Shown here one piece after another: positions 1 through 7,713 of a DNA stretch of 41,836 bases. Made by a program: the position numbers and the translations under genes. Numbering within the stretch: position 1 is the first letter of the stretch; each line of letters begins with the position of its first letter. The stretch is taken from NCBI GenBank assembly GCA_002689655.1, contig NZHC01000024.1, positions 1 to 41,836 on the forward strand, in the 5' to 3' direction. The stretch comes from Rhodopirellula sp. (GTDB lineage Bacteria; Planctomycetota; Planctomycetia; Pirellulales; Pirellulaceae). The notes beneath the pieces were generated by a model, which was given only the letters and a program-made list of their open reading frames with translations, was not told the DNA's origin and did no database searches.

Positions 1-398
1 ATCATCAGCGGCACATTGAAATCTGCTACAGATTCCAATCCCTGCGTCCGACTCAGAATGAACAGAGCAGGAACCGAAAACATGATCCCAGAGGAGGCTC
101 CGTTGACGGACGAAGCAATCGTTTGGTTGATGTTATTTTCAACGATGCTGGTACGCCGCAGCACACCTCGCAGAAGGCCCCACCCTAAAATGGCAGCCAA
201 CTCCGAGCCTTCGATCGCAAAACCAAGAATTAAAGCGGCGTACCCGATAGAAACGGCGATCAAAGCACCAATCGCCCAGCCAATGAACACCGCTGTCCAA
301 GTAAACTCGGGATATGGACCTCGACGAATGACTGGTGAATCAAAGGATTCCCCTGTGCCTTCGGCACCCGTCGACTCAGATGGATTATTAGTCGTCAT
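1..398 (-). CDS. OPT family oligopeptide transporter, N-terminal part (cut by window edge)
   Basis: This minus-strand reading frame is open from an ATG at 398 to the left edge, giving 132 residues of an incomplete protein. After a polar N-terminus of about 30 residues comes a hydrophobic segment (FTWTAVFIGWAIGALIAVSI), then a polar stretch with the block ENNINQTIASSVNGASSG, followed by another hydrophobic helix (IMFSVPALFIL). Glu-Asn-xx-x-Gln-Thr-x-Ala-Ser followed by a small-residue run and a helix is characteristic of the oligopeptide/metal-chelate transporter (OPT) superfamily, which imports peptides or metal complexes across the inner membrane. A GGGGAAG stretch lies just upstream of the ATG. 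A shorter plus-strand frame over the same bases is a shadow. The family call is from motif memory; substrate cannot be told. Confidence 0.75.
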   Translation of the reverse strand, partial: MTTNNPSESTGAEGTGESFDSPVIRRGPYPEFTWTAVFIGWAIGALIAVSIGYAALILGFAIEGSELAAILGWGLLRGVLRRTSIVENNINQTIASSVNGASSGIMFSVPALFILSRTQGLESVADFNVPLM

Positions 399-943
399 CG
401 CTTCCCCAAACTGATGTTCATGACTGCGTCATGGATAAACTACGCAATTCAAGGCCCGGTCACAACGCCGAAGCATGCCACCAAGCCAGCACAAAGCTGA
501 CTTCCCTGACGGACCTTGGGGGGGATGCATCACTGCCTATCTAGCCCCCCAACAGCACCACACCTTTTGTGATCCTACGCCAACGAATAAACTGGGACCC
601 ATAGGCAGAGCAAGGTGACATGTCATTACAAAAACGCTCTCAGCGGAAAAATGGCTGAAAAAACAGAAAAAATCAGCGTCACCGCGTAGAGGAATTGGCA
701 TCATTCCAAACTCCGTGCCCGGCCTTAACCGCCTCGTAGAACCACGGCATGCGTTGCTGTGGCCAACACATGAGAGCCGAGCCCACCGATTACGCGGGCT
801 GACTCTGATCGAGACACCACAAGAACGCTGACGGTTGCCCGTCCAAGACGTTCAGAAATCGTGTTCACAATCGATCCAGATCCGGCGTGATACACTTCCA
901 CAATTCCACCATTCCCCGCTTCAACCCTAAAGACGTATCTGCA
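399..943. other. Intergenic region between divergent OPT and SDR genes
   Basis: No convincing gene is visible in this 545-base stretch. It should hold the promoters of the minus-strand transporter and the plus-strand oxidoreductase, but I find no strong -35/-10 pair. An 8-bp inverted repeat (TTGGGGGG at 516-523, CCCCCCAA at 545-552, 21-nt loop) is the only clear structure; its role is unknown. Confidence 0.5.
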
Positions 944-1756
944 ATGAAAGAACTGTTCAACCTCAATGAAGACGTGGCTGTCGTGATTGGTGGCACAGGT
1001 GAACTTGGTGGCACCATGGCAGAAGCACTTGCAACGGCAGGTGCGAAGGTGGCTGTTGTTGGACGCAACGCTGATCGCGGCAATGCACGTGCGGATCGCA
1101 TCACGGACAACGGGGGCAAAGCCAAATTTTTCGCAGCCGACGGCCTCAACGCTGATTCTCTCGATCAAGCCCGCCAGGAAATCGCTAACTGGTCAGGCAG
1201 CCCTGCATCCATCTTGGTGAACGCGGCGGGTGGCAACCGACCCGACGCGACGATTCCTCCGGGAGGCGACTACTGCAAATTACCGCTGGATGCATGGCGT
1301 GATGTATTCGACTTGAACTTGGTAGGCGGTGCTTTACTACCAAGCCAAATTTTCGGGCAGGACATGATCGACGCAGGCGTTGGCAGTGTGATCAACATCG
1401 CCTCCATGTCCGGCATGATTCCACTGTCACGCGTGGTCGCCTATTCAGCAGCAAAAGCCGCAGTGATTAACCTGACCCAATGGCTGGCACGCGAGTGGGC
1501 CACTACCGGCGTGAGAGTCAACGCAATCAGCCCAGGTTTCTTCCCGGCAGAACAAAATCGCAAGTTGCTATTCAATGATGATGGCAGCTACACCGAACGA
1601 GGCGGACAGATCATTGGGCACACACCGATGGGGCGTTTCGGAAAAGCGGAAGAGTTGGGTGGCGTTGTCACTTGGCTGGCGTGCCGCAAAGCGGCCTCCT
1701 TCGTTACCGGACAAAACATCGCGGTGGACGGCGGATTTGCATCCGTCACGATCTAA
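944..1756 (+). CDS. SDR family oxidoreductase, probable D-mannonate oxidoreductase
   Basis: A 270-residue classical short-chain dehydrogenase/reductase. The N-terminal Rossmann motif reads GGTGELGG (near residue 16), NAAGG follows beta-4, the catalytic Ser is in NIASMSG, and the Tyr/Lys pair is in YSAAKAA; the C-terminus has the usual VTGQNIAVDGGF. The ATG at 944 is chosen because MKELFNLNEDVAVVIGG is the normal SDR beginning; the frame extends upstream to 887 but that part is not SDR-like. The gene is followed 223 bases later by a PfkB kinase resembling 2-keto-3-deoxygluconate kinases. SDRs of this type next to such kinases often interconvert fructuronate and mannonate, so a role in hexuronate breakdown is inferred. 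The substrate is not proven by the sequence. Confidence 0.8.
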   Translation: MKELFNLNEDVAVVIGGTGELGGTMAEALATAGAKVAVVGRNADRGNARADRITDNGGKAKFFAADGLNADSLDQARQEIANWSGSPASILVNAAGGNRPDATIPPGGDYCKLPLDAWRDVFDLNLVGGALLPSQIFGQDMIDAGVGSVINIASMSGMIPLSRVVAYSAAKAAVINLTQWLAREWATTGVRVNAISPGFFPAEQNRKLLFNDDGSYTERGGQIIGHTPMGRFGKAEELGGVVTWLACRKAASFVTGQNIAVDGGFASVTI

Positions 1757-1979
1757 ATGCTGCCCCACGGAAGATAGCAGCATGAACCCGCGTAAGCGAT
1801 CACGAAGCCAACGCGGAATCGGCACGAATGCCATGATCCGACAACGCAATTCAAATCGCGGCGTGGAAATACTGCACGCAGATTTGCACCTCAGCCCGAC
1901 TCAGGCATTCCAGTTGCCCCTCAACTCCAAAAAAACATAAACCTTCAATCGATATCAATCCAAACACAGGAACAGAAAA

Positions 1980-3056
1980 ATGATGGAACTTCGTAACGAC
2001 GCAAAATACTCATTGGTCATTCCCACCAGCATGGGAACACGCTTGACGCCAGTGGACCACCAGCCGTTTCACTGCAGCGACACCTTCAAGATGCAGGCGA
2101 CGAGCGCTGAATCAAACGTCGGCAGCGTCTCCTCTTTTCTTGGTCTTCCCGTAAAGATCCTGACCGCCTTTGTCAAAGACAGTCCCGTGGCTCGTTTCAT
2201 CAAAGACGACCTTGCTCGACGCCACATGGATTACGAAGGTCCGGAGTTTGACCAAGACACACCTTGGGGTGTTCGGCACCAAATCAACATGGCTGACAGC
2301 GGTTGGGGAACTCGTGGACCACGAGTTCAGAATGACCGTGCTGGCGAAGTGGGACGCCAGTTGAACGTGAAAGATTTTGACTTGGACCGCATCTTCGCCC
2401 AAGACGGAGCGAAGATTGTGCATATGTCGGGTCTGATTGCAGCGTTGTCAGAAGACGCCAGCCAATTCTGCCTTGAGATTGCCCGCGCTGCAAAAAAGCA
2501 TGGAGCACGGATTTCATTTGATCTCAATCATCGAGCGTCTTTTTGGAGTGGACGTGAAGCTGAGTTATCAGCTGCCTTCAAAGAGATTGCCAGCCTTTCA
2601 GATATCCTGATTGGCAACGAAGAAGACTTTCAACTCTGCCTTGATATCGCTGGGCCAGAAGCCGGAGGAGAGGACATCGGTGCCAAGATCGACGGCTTCA
2701 AGGAGATGATCCAACGCGTCAAGCAGGAATACTCAGGTGCCAGCCTGTTCGCGACCACGCTGCGAGAAGTGGAAAGCGCGAACAGCCACATGTGGGGAGC
2801 CATCGTTTCAAGCGGCGATGATTGGCATGTCGTCAAACCCAGACAGATCGGAGTGCTGGATCGAATTGGTGGTGGCGATGGTTTCGTGGGTGGCTTACTG
2901 TACGGAGTCCTCAAGCAGTGGGAAGCAGAAAAATGCACCCAATTCGGCTGGGCCACCGGAGCACTCGCAGCAACCATGTACACCGACTACGGACAACCCG
3001 CAGACGAAGATCAAGTCTGGAGCATCTGGCAGGGAAATGCCCGCGTGAAACGTTAA
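1980..3056 (+). CDS. PfkB family carbohydrate kinase, probable 2-dehydro-3-deoxygluconokinase
   Basis: A 358-residue ribokinase/PfkB-fold sugar kinase that should phosphorylate a small sugar or sugar acid with ATP in the cytoplasm. The C-terminal signature is DRIGGGDGFVGGLLYG, holding the catalytic Asp and the anion hole, although the family more often has GAGD where this one has GGGD. Earlier landmarks are ESNVG (substrate-binding N-terminal block), SFDLNHRASFW and ILIGNEEDF, the last two being typical of KDG kinases. Two ATGs in tandem (1980 and 1983) could start translation; a weak AGGAA lies upstream. Together with the preceding SDR it suggests the mannonate to KDG to KDG-6-phosphate route. 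The gene converges on a minus-strand AAA ATPase, with a hairpin between them. Confidence 0.8.
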   Translation: MMELRNDAKYSLVIPTSMGTRLTPVDHQPFHCSDTFKMQATSAESNVGSVSSFLGLPVKILTAFVKDSPVARFIKDDLARRHMDYEGPEFDQDTPWGVRHQINMADSGWGTRGPRVQNDRAGEVGRQLNVKDFDLDRIFAQDGAKIVHMSGLIAALSEDASQFCLEIARAAKKHGARISFDLNHRASFWSGREAELSAAFKEIASLSDILIGNEEDFQLCLDIAGPEAGGEDIGAKIDGFKEMIQRVKQEYSGASLFATTLREVESANSHMWGAIVSSGDDWHVVKPRQIGVLDRIGGGDGFVGGLLYGVLKQWEAEKCTQFGWATGALAATMYTDYGQPADEDQVWSIWQGNARVKR

Positions 3057-3133
3057 AAGTATTGTGATCCACGAAATACAACGCAGAGTTGAATCGCAGG
3101 ATCGCATGCAAGTCAGACTCGGCTGTTAGTCTC

Positions 3134-3160
3134 GTGGTGGCAGCAAACAGCTGCTACCAC
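3134..3160. terminator. Hairpin between convergent genes, possible bidirectional terminator
   Basis: GTGGTGGCAGC and GCTGCTACCAC form an 11-bp stem with one G-T wobble and loop AAACA. It lies between the ends of the kinase (+) and the AAA ATPase (-). There is no clear T-run on either side, so it may only pause or stabilise the transcripts. Confidence 0.4.
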
Positions 3161-3178
3161 AAAGCCACTTCAGGGCCG

Positions 3179-5014
3179 TCAATCTACCTCGGGATCAGCA
3201 CTCTGCGTCAGGGCAACTGACTCGTTCGAAGCGCCGCCTGAGTCATCACTTGACTCAGGCATGGTCATGACGGGCTCGCCCCAACTTGCCGTAAAAGACT
3301 CTTCGCAAGTATCGCACTTCAATGCCGTTCCCAGCAGTTGGTCATCGACCACTTGGGCGGCCTGACAACCTGAGCACTTGACCCGTACGGAACCGGCCTC
3401 TTCGGCCAACTTAGCCAGATGCTTCTCCGTGACACCTGCGACCTCGATGTCCTGAGGCTCCAGTGTCGTGAGAATTCCGTGATCAATCTCACTCAGCTTT
3501 GCCAAGCGGTTTGCCATTCGCCTGACGCTTCGCTCGAAACTATTACGTGCAGTGCGTCCATTTCCGAAATGCTGGTCCCGGCTGATGTAGAGGAACGTGA
3601 AGCCTCGCAACAACCGGCGGCGTGATTCAGTTGGCAAGGTGTACTTGGCTTTGGCAGCAATCAACTCAAAGATCCGGCACAGTGCCTCTGGTGGATAATC
3701 ATCGAAATGCATGGTTGTACCCACGCGTGATGACAGACCTGGATTACTACGGATCATGGCCTGCATTTCATTGGGATACCCCGCCAGGATCACCACCAAT
3801 TGGTCCCTTTGGTCTTCCATGCGTTTCAACAGGGTCTGAACAGCCTCGCGACCGTACTGATCCTGGCCACTTTCATCAATCAGCGTGTAGGCTTCATCAA
3901 TGAACAGAACTCCATTGAGTGCTTCATCAATTTTAGCATTGGTTTTAGGGCCTGTTTGCCCGGCGTACTCAGCGACCAGTCCACTACGATCTGTTTCGAC
4001 CAGGTGCCCACTTTCCAGAACCCCAAGTGCACCGTAGATCTCCGCGACGATACGAGCGACCGTGGTTTTTCCGGTTCCGGGGTTCCCAACAAACGCCATG
4101 TGCAGACTTGGCTTGGTGGTCGGCAAGCCCGCATCTGCACGTTGCCGCTCCATGCTCAAAAAGTTGGTCAACGTTTGAATCTGATCTTTGATGGCGTCCA
4201 ACCCAATCAGTCGGTCCAAGCTTTGCCGGGCATCCGCCAGACGCTGCTCTGGAGTGCGATCATCGGCGGGCTCCTGAGATTTCTTTTTCTCGACCGCGCC
4301 AGCTTCCGATTTCACTTTCGAGATCGGCTGCCCAGATCCACCGGGCCCGGCGAGCGGTGTCGGTTTTTCTGCCGCCGACACGTCAACCCCTTCCCGCAAT
4401 CTTTTTGCCTCACCACGCAGCCACATCAGGGCATCACGTGCGTTATCGGTATCTTTCTCGCTTGCCAAATGCTCTGGCGCGTGGCCTCGCAACTCATCGA
4501 ACTGTCGTTGCATTGATTGCAGACTTGCGTTGTCTGCTACCGAGACGTCACCATCGACCGAGGCGAGTAAATTCGCCATCCGCATCGCCAGTGTTTCCAG
4601 CTCACCCCAACGATCTCGAATCGCGGGAATCTCAGCAAATGGCCTGACAAGTTCTCGCCACTCAAAATCATTCGAAGCATCCAGCAACCAAGCAACGGCC
4701 TCTTGAAGCTGACTTCCCATCACCGACTTTCCCCAGATGTGCTCGAGCAACACGCGTCCCATCTGACGCTGGCCGATATTACGCGCGTCGATGCCCTGAA
4801 CCACGGCTGCAAATACTTTCATAAGCAGCCCTTGGTGCAGATCATCCATTTGATCTGCGATTGACGCGGCGGTGGGATCTTCCCCTCCCGTCAACCACCC
4901 ATAGGAACCACGTACCAAGTTGCCACTTTCTACATACAGGGCCTGGGTTTCGCGGAGAGTCTCGCGATACAGACGAATCGTTTCAATGATTTGGTCGTCA
5001 GTGCGTCGTGTCAT
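3179..5014 (-). CDS. CbbX/SpoVK-type AAA family ATPase with C-terminal zinc ribbon
   Basis: A 611-residue protein. Residues 1 to about 250 are mostly charged and helical with no family I recognise; a low-complexity Pro/Gly/Lys linker follows. The AAA domain has Walker A GNPGTGKTT near residue 308, Walker B VLFIDEAYTL near 366 and sensor/arginine-finger regions (VILAGYPNEM, NPGLSSRV), as in CbbX, SpoVK and the type VII secretion ATPase EccA. The last 70 residues carry CxxC pairs (CSGCQ near 544, CDTCEE near 565) that look like a zinc ribbon. CbbX proteins are normally only about 300 residues, so both ends are extra. ATG 5014 (MTRRTDDQ) is preferred over an in-frame GTG at 5059. The AAA call is firm; the cellular job is unknown and no RuBisCO genes are nearby. 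Confidence 0.85.
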   Translation of the reverse strand: MTRRTDDQIIETIRLYRETLRETQALYVESGNLVRGSYGWLTGGEDPTAASIADQMDDLHQGLLMKVFAAVVQGIDARNIGQRQMGRVLLEHIWGKSVMGSQLQEAVAWLLDASNDFEWRELVRPFAEIPAIRDRWGELETLAMRMANLLASVDGDVSVADNASLQSMQRQFDELRGHAPEHLASEKDTDNARDALMWLRGEAKRLREGVDVSAAEKPTPLAGPGGSGQPISKVKSEAGAVEKKKSQEPADDRTPEQRLADARQSLDRLIGLDAIKDQIQTLTNFLSMERQRADAGLPTTKPSLHMAFVGNPGTGKTTVARIVAEIYGALGVLESGHLVETDRSGLVAEYAGQTGPKTNAKIDEALNGVLFIDEAYTLIDESGQDQYGREAVQTLLKRMEDQRDQLVVILAGYPNEMQAMIRSNPGLSSRVGTTMHFDDYPPEALCRIFELIAAKAKYTLPTESRRRLLRGFTFLYISRDQHFGNGRTARNSFERSVRRMANRLAKLSEIDHGILTTLEPQDIEVAGVTEKHLAKLAEEAGSVRVKCSGCQAAQVVDDQLLGTALKCDTCEESFTASWGEPVMTMPESSDDSGGASNESVALTQSADPEVD

Positions 5015-5213
5015 GATGAATTGAGCAGAAGAGTTCCATTGCCAGAAAGAATAGGTCACGCCATCTTAACGAAAAAAACGTACAACATGCTTCGGATCAC
5101 ATCACCGTATTGAGACGGACGACACATTGGTGAAAACAGGCCAAGTCCAGTGCCCAAATTCAAGGCCTCGGATACTGCCCCAGTCATAACTGTCGCCCTT
5201 ACAGAGAGTTTAG

Positions 5214-6497
5214 TTACGGCAACTTGACTGCAACCAGTCTGCCCGCTGCGTTTCTTGCATACACACATCCCTCAAATAGGACCGGCACTGTCCAGCATCG
5301 TCCTTCTAAAATCCTCGCCGAAGCAACCTCGTCGTATCCTTGCGAAGTGGCCTTGGCGATCACCAGTCGGCCATCATCACTCAGAATTACCAGTTTACCA
5401 TCGGCAATCATCAATGAACCACATCCCAGTCCACTCTCTGTCCACATGACCTCGCCAGTATCGTGTTTCATACAGGTGAGGTTCACGACCCTTCCGAAGT
5501 TTGAATTCCCATCAAAGCCATAAAGATAGCCGTCATACAAGATGCTGTTATTGAAATGGTTTCGCATCTTTCGATTATCGTAGAGCAGTTCCAACTCTCC
5601 ATCAGCTAAACGGAACAAGCCGCAGCCAACCTGATAGCCAGTCGAAACATAAATAGTTCCTTCATGGACAATGGGTGTCGTGGAATTGGTTCTGAATGGG
5701 GACTTCCATGGAAACGCATCAACCTCCACCCCATCATCAGCTTGCACCAAACGCAGGGCATCGGAGTCAAGCGTTGCAATCAAGCCTGCGTTCTGATGAT
5801 CAAAGCTCGCAGCTGATCCATAGCCGGCGGTATGCTTGTCTGTTTGCCAATCAACGGCGCCAGAAGTCTTGTTAAATGACACGACGCGTCCGGCCTCGAG
5901 AATCAATTGGTCACCGAGGATAAGCGGTGAGCCATTGAATCCCCATTCCGGCAAATCAACTTCGAGATCAGCCAGCAAATCACGTTGCCAAATGATCTTG
6001 CCATCGTTCGCACGAAAGCAGATCAACTGCCCCTCTTTGCCAACCGTGTAGACGCGATCGCCATCGATCGTTGGTGTCGCTCCAGGTCCGCCTTCATAAA
6101 GATTATCAACCACCTTTGACGGATAAGTATGTGACCAAATTGCCTTACCCGTCTTTTGGTGGAGACAAAAAACGGTCTCGTTTCCATCCTCATGCCCCAT
6201 TGAGAAGAGACGCCCCTGCGAAATCGACACAGAACTGAAACCAATCCCAATCTCGTGTTCCCAAATCACTTCCAAGCCTTTTTCGGGCCAATCGACCGAC
6301 CAGCCTGCCTCGAGAGAGATTCCATCATGCCGCTTCCCCATCCAGTTGGGCCAACTGGATGCCCCTGCCTGTCTACCCACTGCAACAGCAGCGGGTTGGT
6401 CCGCCATGACAGCCTGCGGCAAGGAGGCGTCAACAATGACCAAAATCATTGCGACCAGGACAGCCAAAGCGGTGGCAAAAATCATTAGTCTGAGCAT
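5214..6497 (-). CDS. PQQ-like beta-propeller repeat protein, exported
   Basis: A 427-residue protein with an N-terminal hydrophobic signal/anchor (MLRLMIFATALAVLVAMILV) and then propeller repeats of the PQQ type: blades with G-x-x-xW (KTGKAIWSHTY, NDGKIIWQRDL, TSGAVDWQT, DTGEVMWTES) alternating with strands such as DGDRVYTVGKEGQLICF. These BamB/quinoprotein-like propellers are very common in planctomycetes as exported or membrane-attached proteins of mostly unknown function. No catalytic residues of true PQQ dehydrogenases are evident. The ATG at 6497 is supported by a textbook AGGAGG six bases upstream; the codon just before it is TTG and could extend the protein by one residue. It sits 200 bases upstream of the AAA ATPase on the same strand. 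Confidence 0.85.
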   Translation of the reverse strand: MLRLMIFATALAVLVAMILVIVDASLPQAVMADQPAAVAVGRQAGASSWPNWMGKRHDGISLEAGWSVDWPEKGLEVIWEHEIGIGFSSVSISQGRLFSMGHEDGNETVFCLHQKTGKAIWSHTYPSKVVDNLYEGGPGATPTIDGDRVYTVGKEGQLICFRANDGKIIWQRDLLADLEVDLPEWGFNGSPLILGDQLILEAGRVVSFNKTSGAVDWQTDKHTAGYGSAASFDHQNAGLIATLDSDALRLVQADDGVEVDAFPWKSPFRTNSTTPIVHEGTIYVSTGYQVGCGLFRLADGELELLYDNRKMRNHFNNSILYDGYLYGFDGNSNFGRVVNLTCMKHDTGEVMWTESGLGCGSLMIADGKLVILSDDGRLVIAKATSQGYDEVASARILEGRCWTVPVLFEGCVYARNAAGRLVAVKLP

Positions 6498-6503
6498 CAA
6501 AAC

Positions 6504-6509
6504 CCTCCT
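6504..6509 (-). promoter_or_regulatory. Strong Shine-Dalgarno site AGGAGG
   Basis: On the minus strand AGGAGG is followed by six bases and then ATG (6497). This is the best ribosome-binding site in the window, notable because most genes here have weak or no such site; it fixes the start of the PQQ-propeller gene. Confidence 0.75.
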
Positions 6510-6548
6510 GGTGCGAGCAACTATCTGGAAATGGCAAGCCGAAGTTTA

Positions 6549-6578
6549 AAAATACTTTCCAACAATATTAAACAACAA
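6549..6578 (-). promoter_or_regulatory. Possible sigma-70-like promoter for the PQQ-propeller gene
   Basis: On the minus strand TTGTTG (6578-6573) and TATTTT (6554-6549) are separated by 18 bases, about 50 bases ahead of the start codon. Match to consensus is moderate, so this is a suggestion only. Confidence 0.3.
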
Positions 6579-6847
6579 CACTGCAACCTCAAAACCTTAC
6601 TGGCTAACATTCGGTCGCTGAGCAACTCGGAGCCCAGCCATGCATACGCCCTTCAAACTTGCAAGCTCTGAGCTGAAACGTTCTGGGTTGAAACGAAGGG
6701 CCAACTGTTCCCTCTAACCAAAAGAGACATTGCTGGCCACCAAGCAACCAGATCTTCGCAATACCCCAGCCCATCCAAATTCATGCCAAGGCTTACCCAT
6801 CCCGAAGCCTATGATGCCCAAACTTGACACTCAGAGACAGCGGCCGC

Positions 6848-7501
6848 TCATATCTTGGGCAGGTCGGCTTTCCAAGCATCCGCCAGTTCGTCCATGTCCA
6901 TCAATTGGCTGACCGCTTTTTGCTCTTTGCTATTTCCAAACAAGACCTCATTTGCCTTGGCGATGCTCCAATCAGGGTGTGGTCGGTCGAGCAAAGCTAT
7001 TTCCTGCCCTGCTTGAATCGGGCCCGGTTCAAGCACGCGAATGTACCAACCCGTTCGCCCCGTCTGCGTCACATGCTTGGTCAAAGTACTCAGCCCCCAG
7101 CGACGAGCAATTTTCCAGCATGGCTGTCGAGGTTGGCTGACTTCAACACGGCACGGGCCAATTTTGAATTGGTCACCGATACAGACGGATTCCTCATCAA
7201 CTCCGCGAATCGTCAGATTTTCCCCGAATGCTCCCGGCCCCATCTTTAAATCCGGCAGTTCCTCACTCCAGCGCAGGTAGTGGTCAGCGGCGTAGCAAAG
7301 CACCGCTTTGTCGACCCCACCATGATGGCGAGCATCTGCGACAAAGTCCCCACCTATCCCAAGACACCCCATCTCAACCGGATGTTCAACGGGTGACTTG
7401 TAAAAGCCAGTCGTCCATTGGTGCTCGGCGGGGTCACGACTGTCGGGGTTGCCCTCAGTCAAAACCTTTCCAATCTGGACGCTCTCAATGATGATCGGCA
7501 T
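6848..7501 (-). CDS. MOSC domain-containing protein (YiiM type)
   Basis: A 217-residue soluble protein. The MOSC core (a beta-barrel related to molybdenum-cofactor sulfurase C-termini) is recognisable from GIGGDFVADARHHGGVDKAV, FGENLTIRG, IGDQFKIG and the conserved Cys in PRQPCWKIA, which is the presumed sulfur/ligand carrier. The C-terminal 50 residues (HPDWSIAKANEVLF) match the three-helix extension of YiiM-type proteins. Relatives reduce N-hydroxylated compounds or handle molybdenum cofactor, but the substrate here is unknown. ATG 7501 (MPIIIESVQIGKV) is the natural start; a 14-residue upstream extension is not conserved-looking. It is divergent from gyrA. Confidence 0.85.
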   Translation of the reverse strand: MPIIIESVQIGKVLTEGNPDSRDPAEHQWTTGFYKSPVEHPVEMGCLGIGGDFVADARHHGGVDKAVLCYAADHYLRWSEELPDLKMGPGAFGENLTIRGVDEESVCIGDQFKIGPCRVEVSQPRQPCWKIARRWGLSTLTKHVTQTGRTGWYIRVLEPGPIQAGQEIALLDRPHPDWSIAKANEVLFGNSKEQKAVSQLMDMDELADAWKADLPKI

Positions 7502-7618
7502 CGAATGTCTCGGGGGATGTAGAGGGAATCTCGGAAACGGCACTGGAGTTCACAAGGGGACCGTCGCAAGTATTGGTGATTTAAAGGTTTGCGGCAACAT
7601 CCAAAGACCGTTGGGTCG

Positions 7619-7647
7619 TTGTTAAGCAGAGCGGAACTCGCTACAAT
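7619..7647 (+). promoter_or_regulatory. Sigma-70-like promoter for gyrA
   Basis: TTGTTA (7619-7624) and TACAAT (7642-7647) are spaced by exactly 17 bases. The transcript would begin near 7654, leaving a leader of about 60 bases before the gyrA TTG. This is the best promoter match in the window. Confidence 0.65.
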
Positions 7648-7713
7648 CTGCGTTCCTTTTCAAGGCCATTATGGCGTCTACCTGAAACGTGACTTTTCTT
7701 AGGAATCCGGGCA

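Larger units (their letters stand above)
6498..6847. other. Intergenic region upstream of the PQQ-propeller gene
   Basis: About 350 bases between the MOSC gene and the PQQ-propeller gene, both on the minus strand. No gene is supported; frames here are short and overlap the MOSC end. The AT-rich part near 6545-6580 is the likeliest promoter for the propeller gene. Confidence 0.5.

Noticed and set aside
725-1168. Minus-strand frame partly in the gap before the SDR gene
   Set aside because: More than half is antisense to the SDR gene, and the translation shows no motif or signal peptide.
3800-4516. Plus-strand frame of 238 codons opposite the AAA ATPase
   Set aside because: Shadow of the ATPase gene; composition is unlike the neighbouring proteins.
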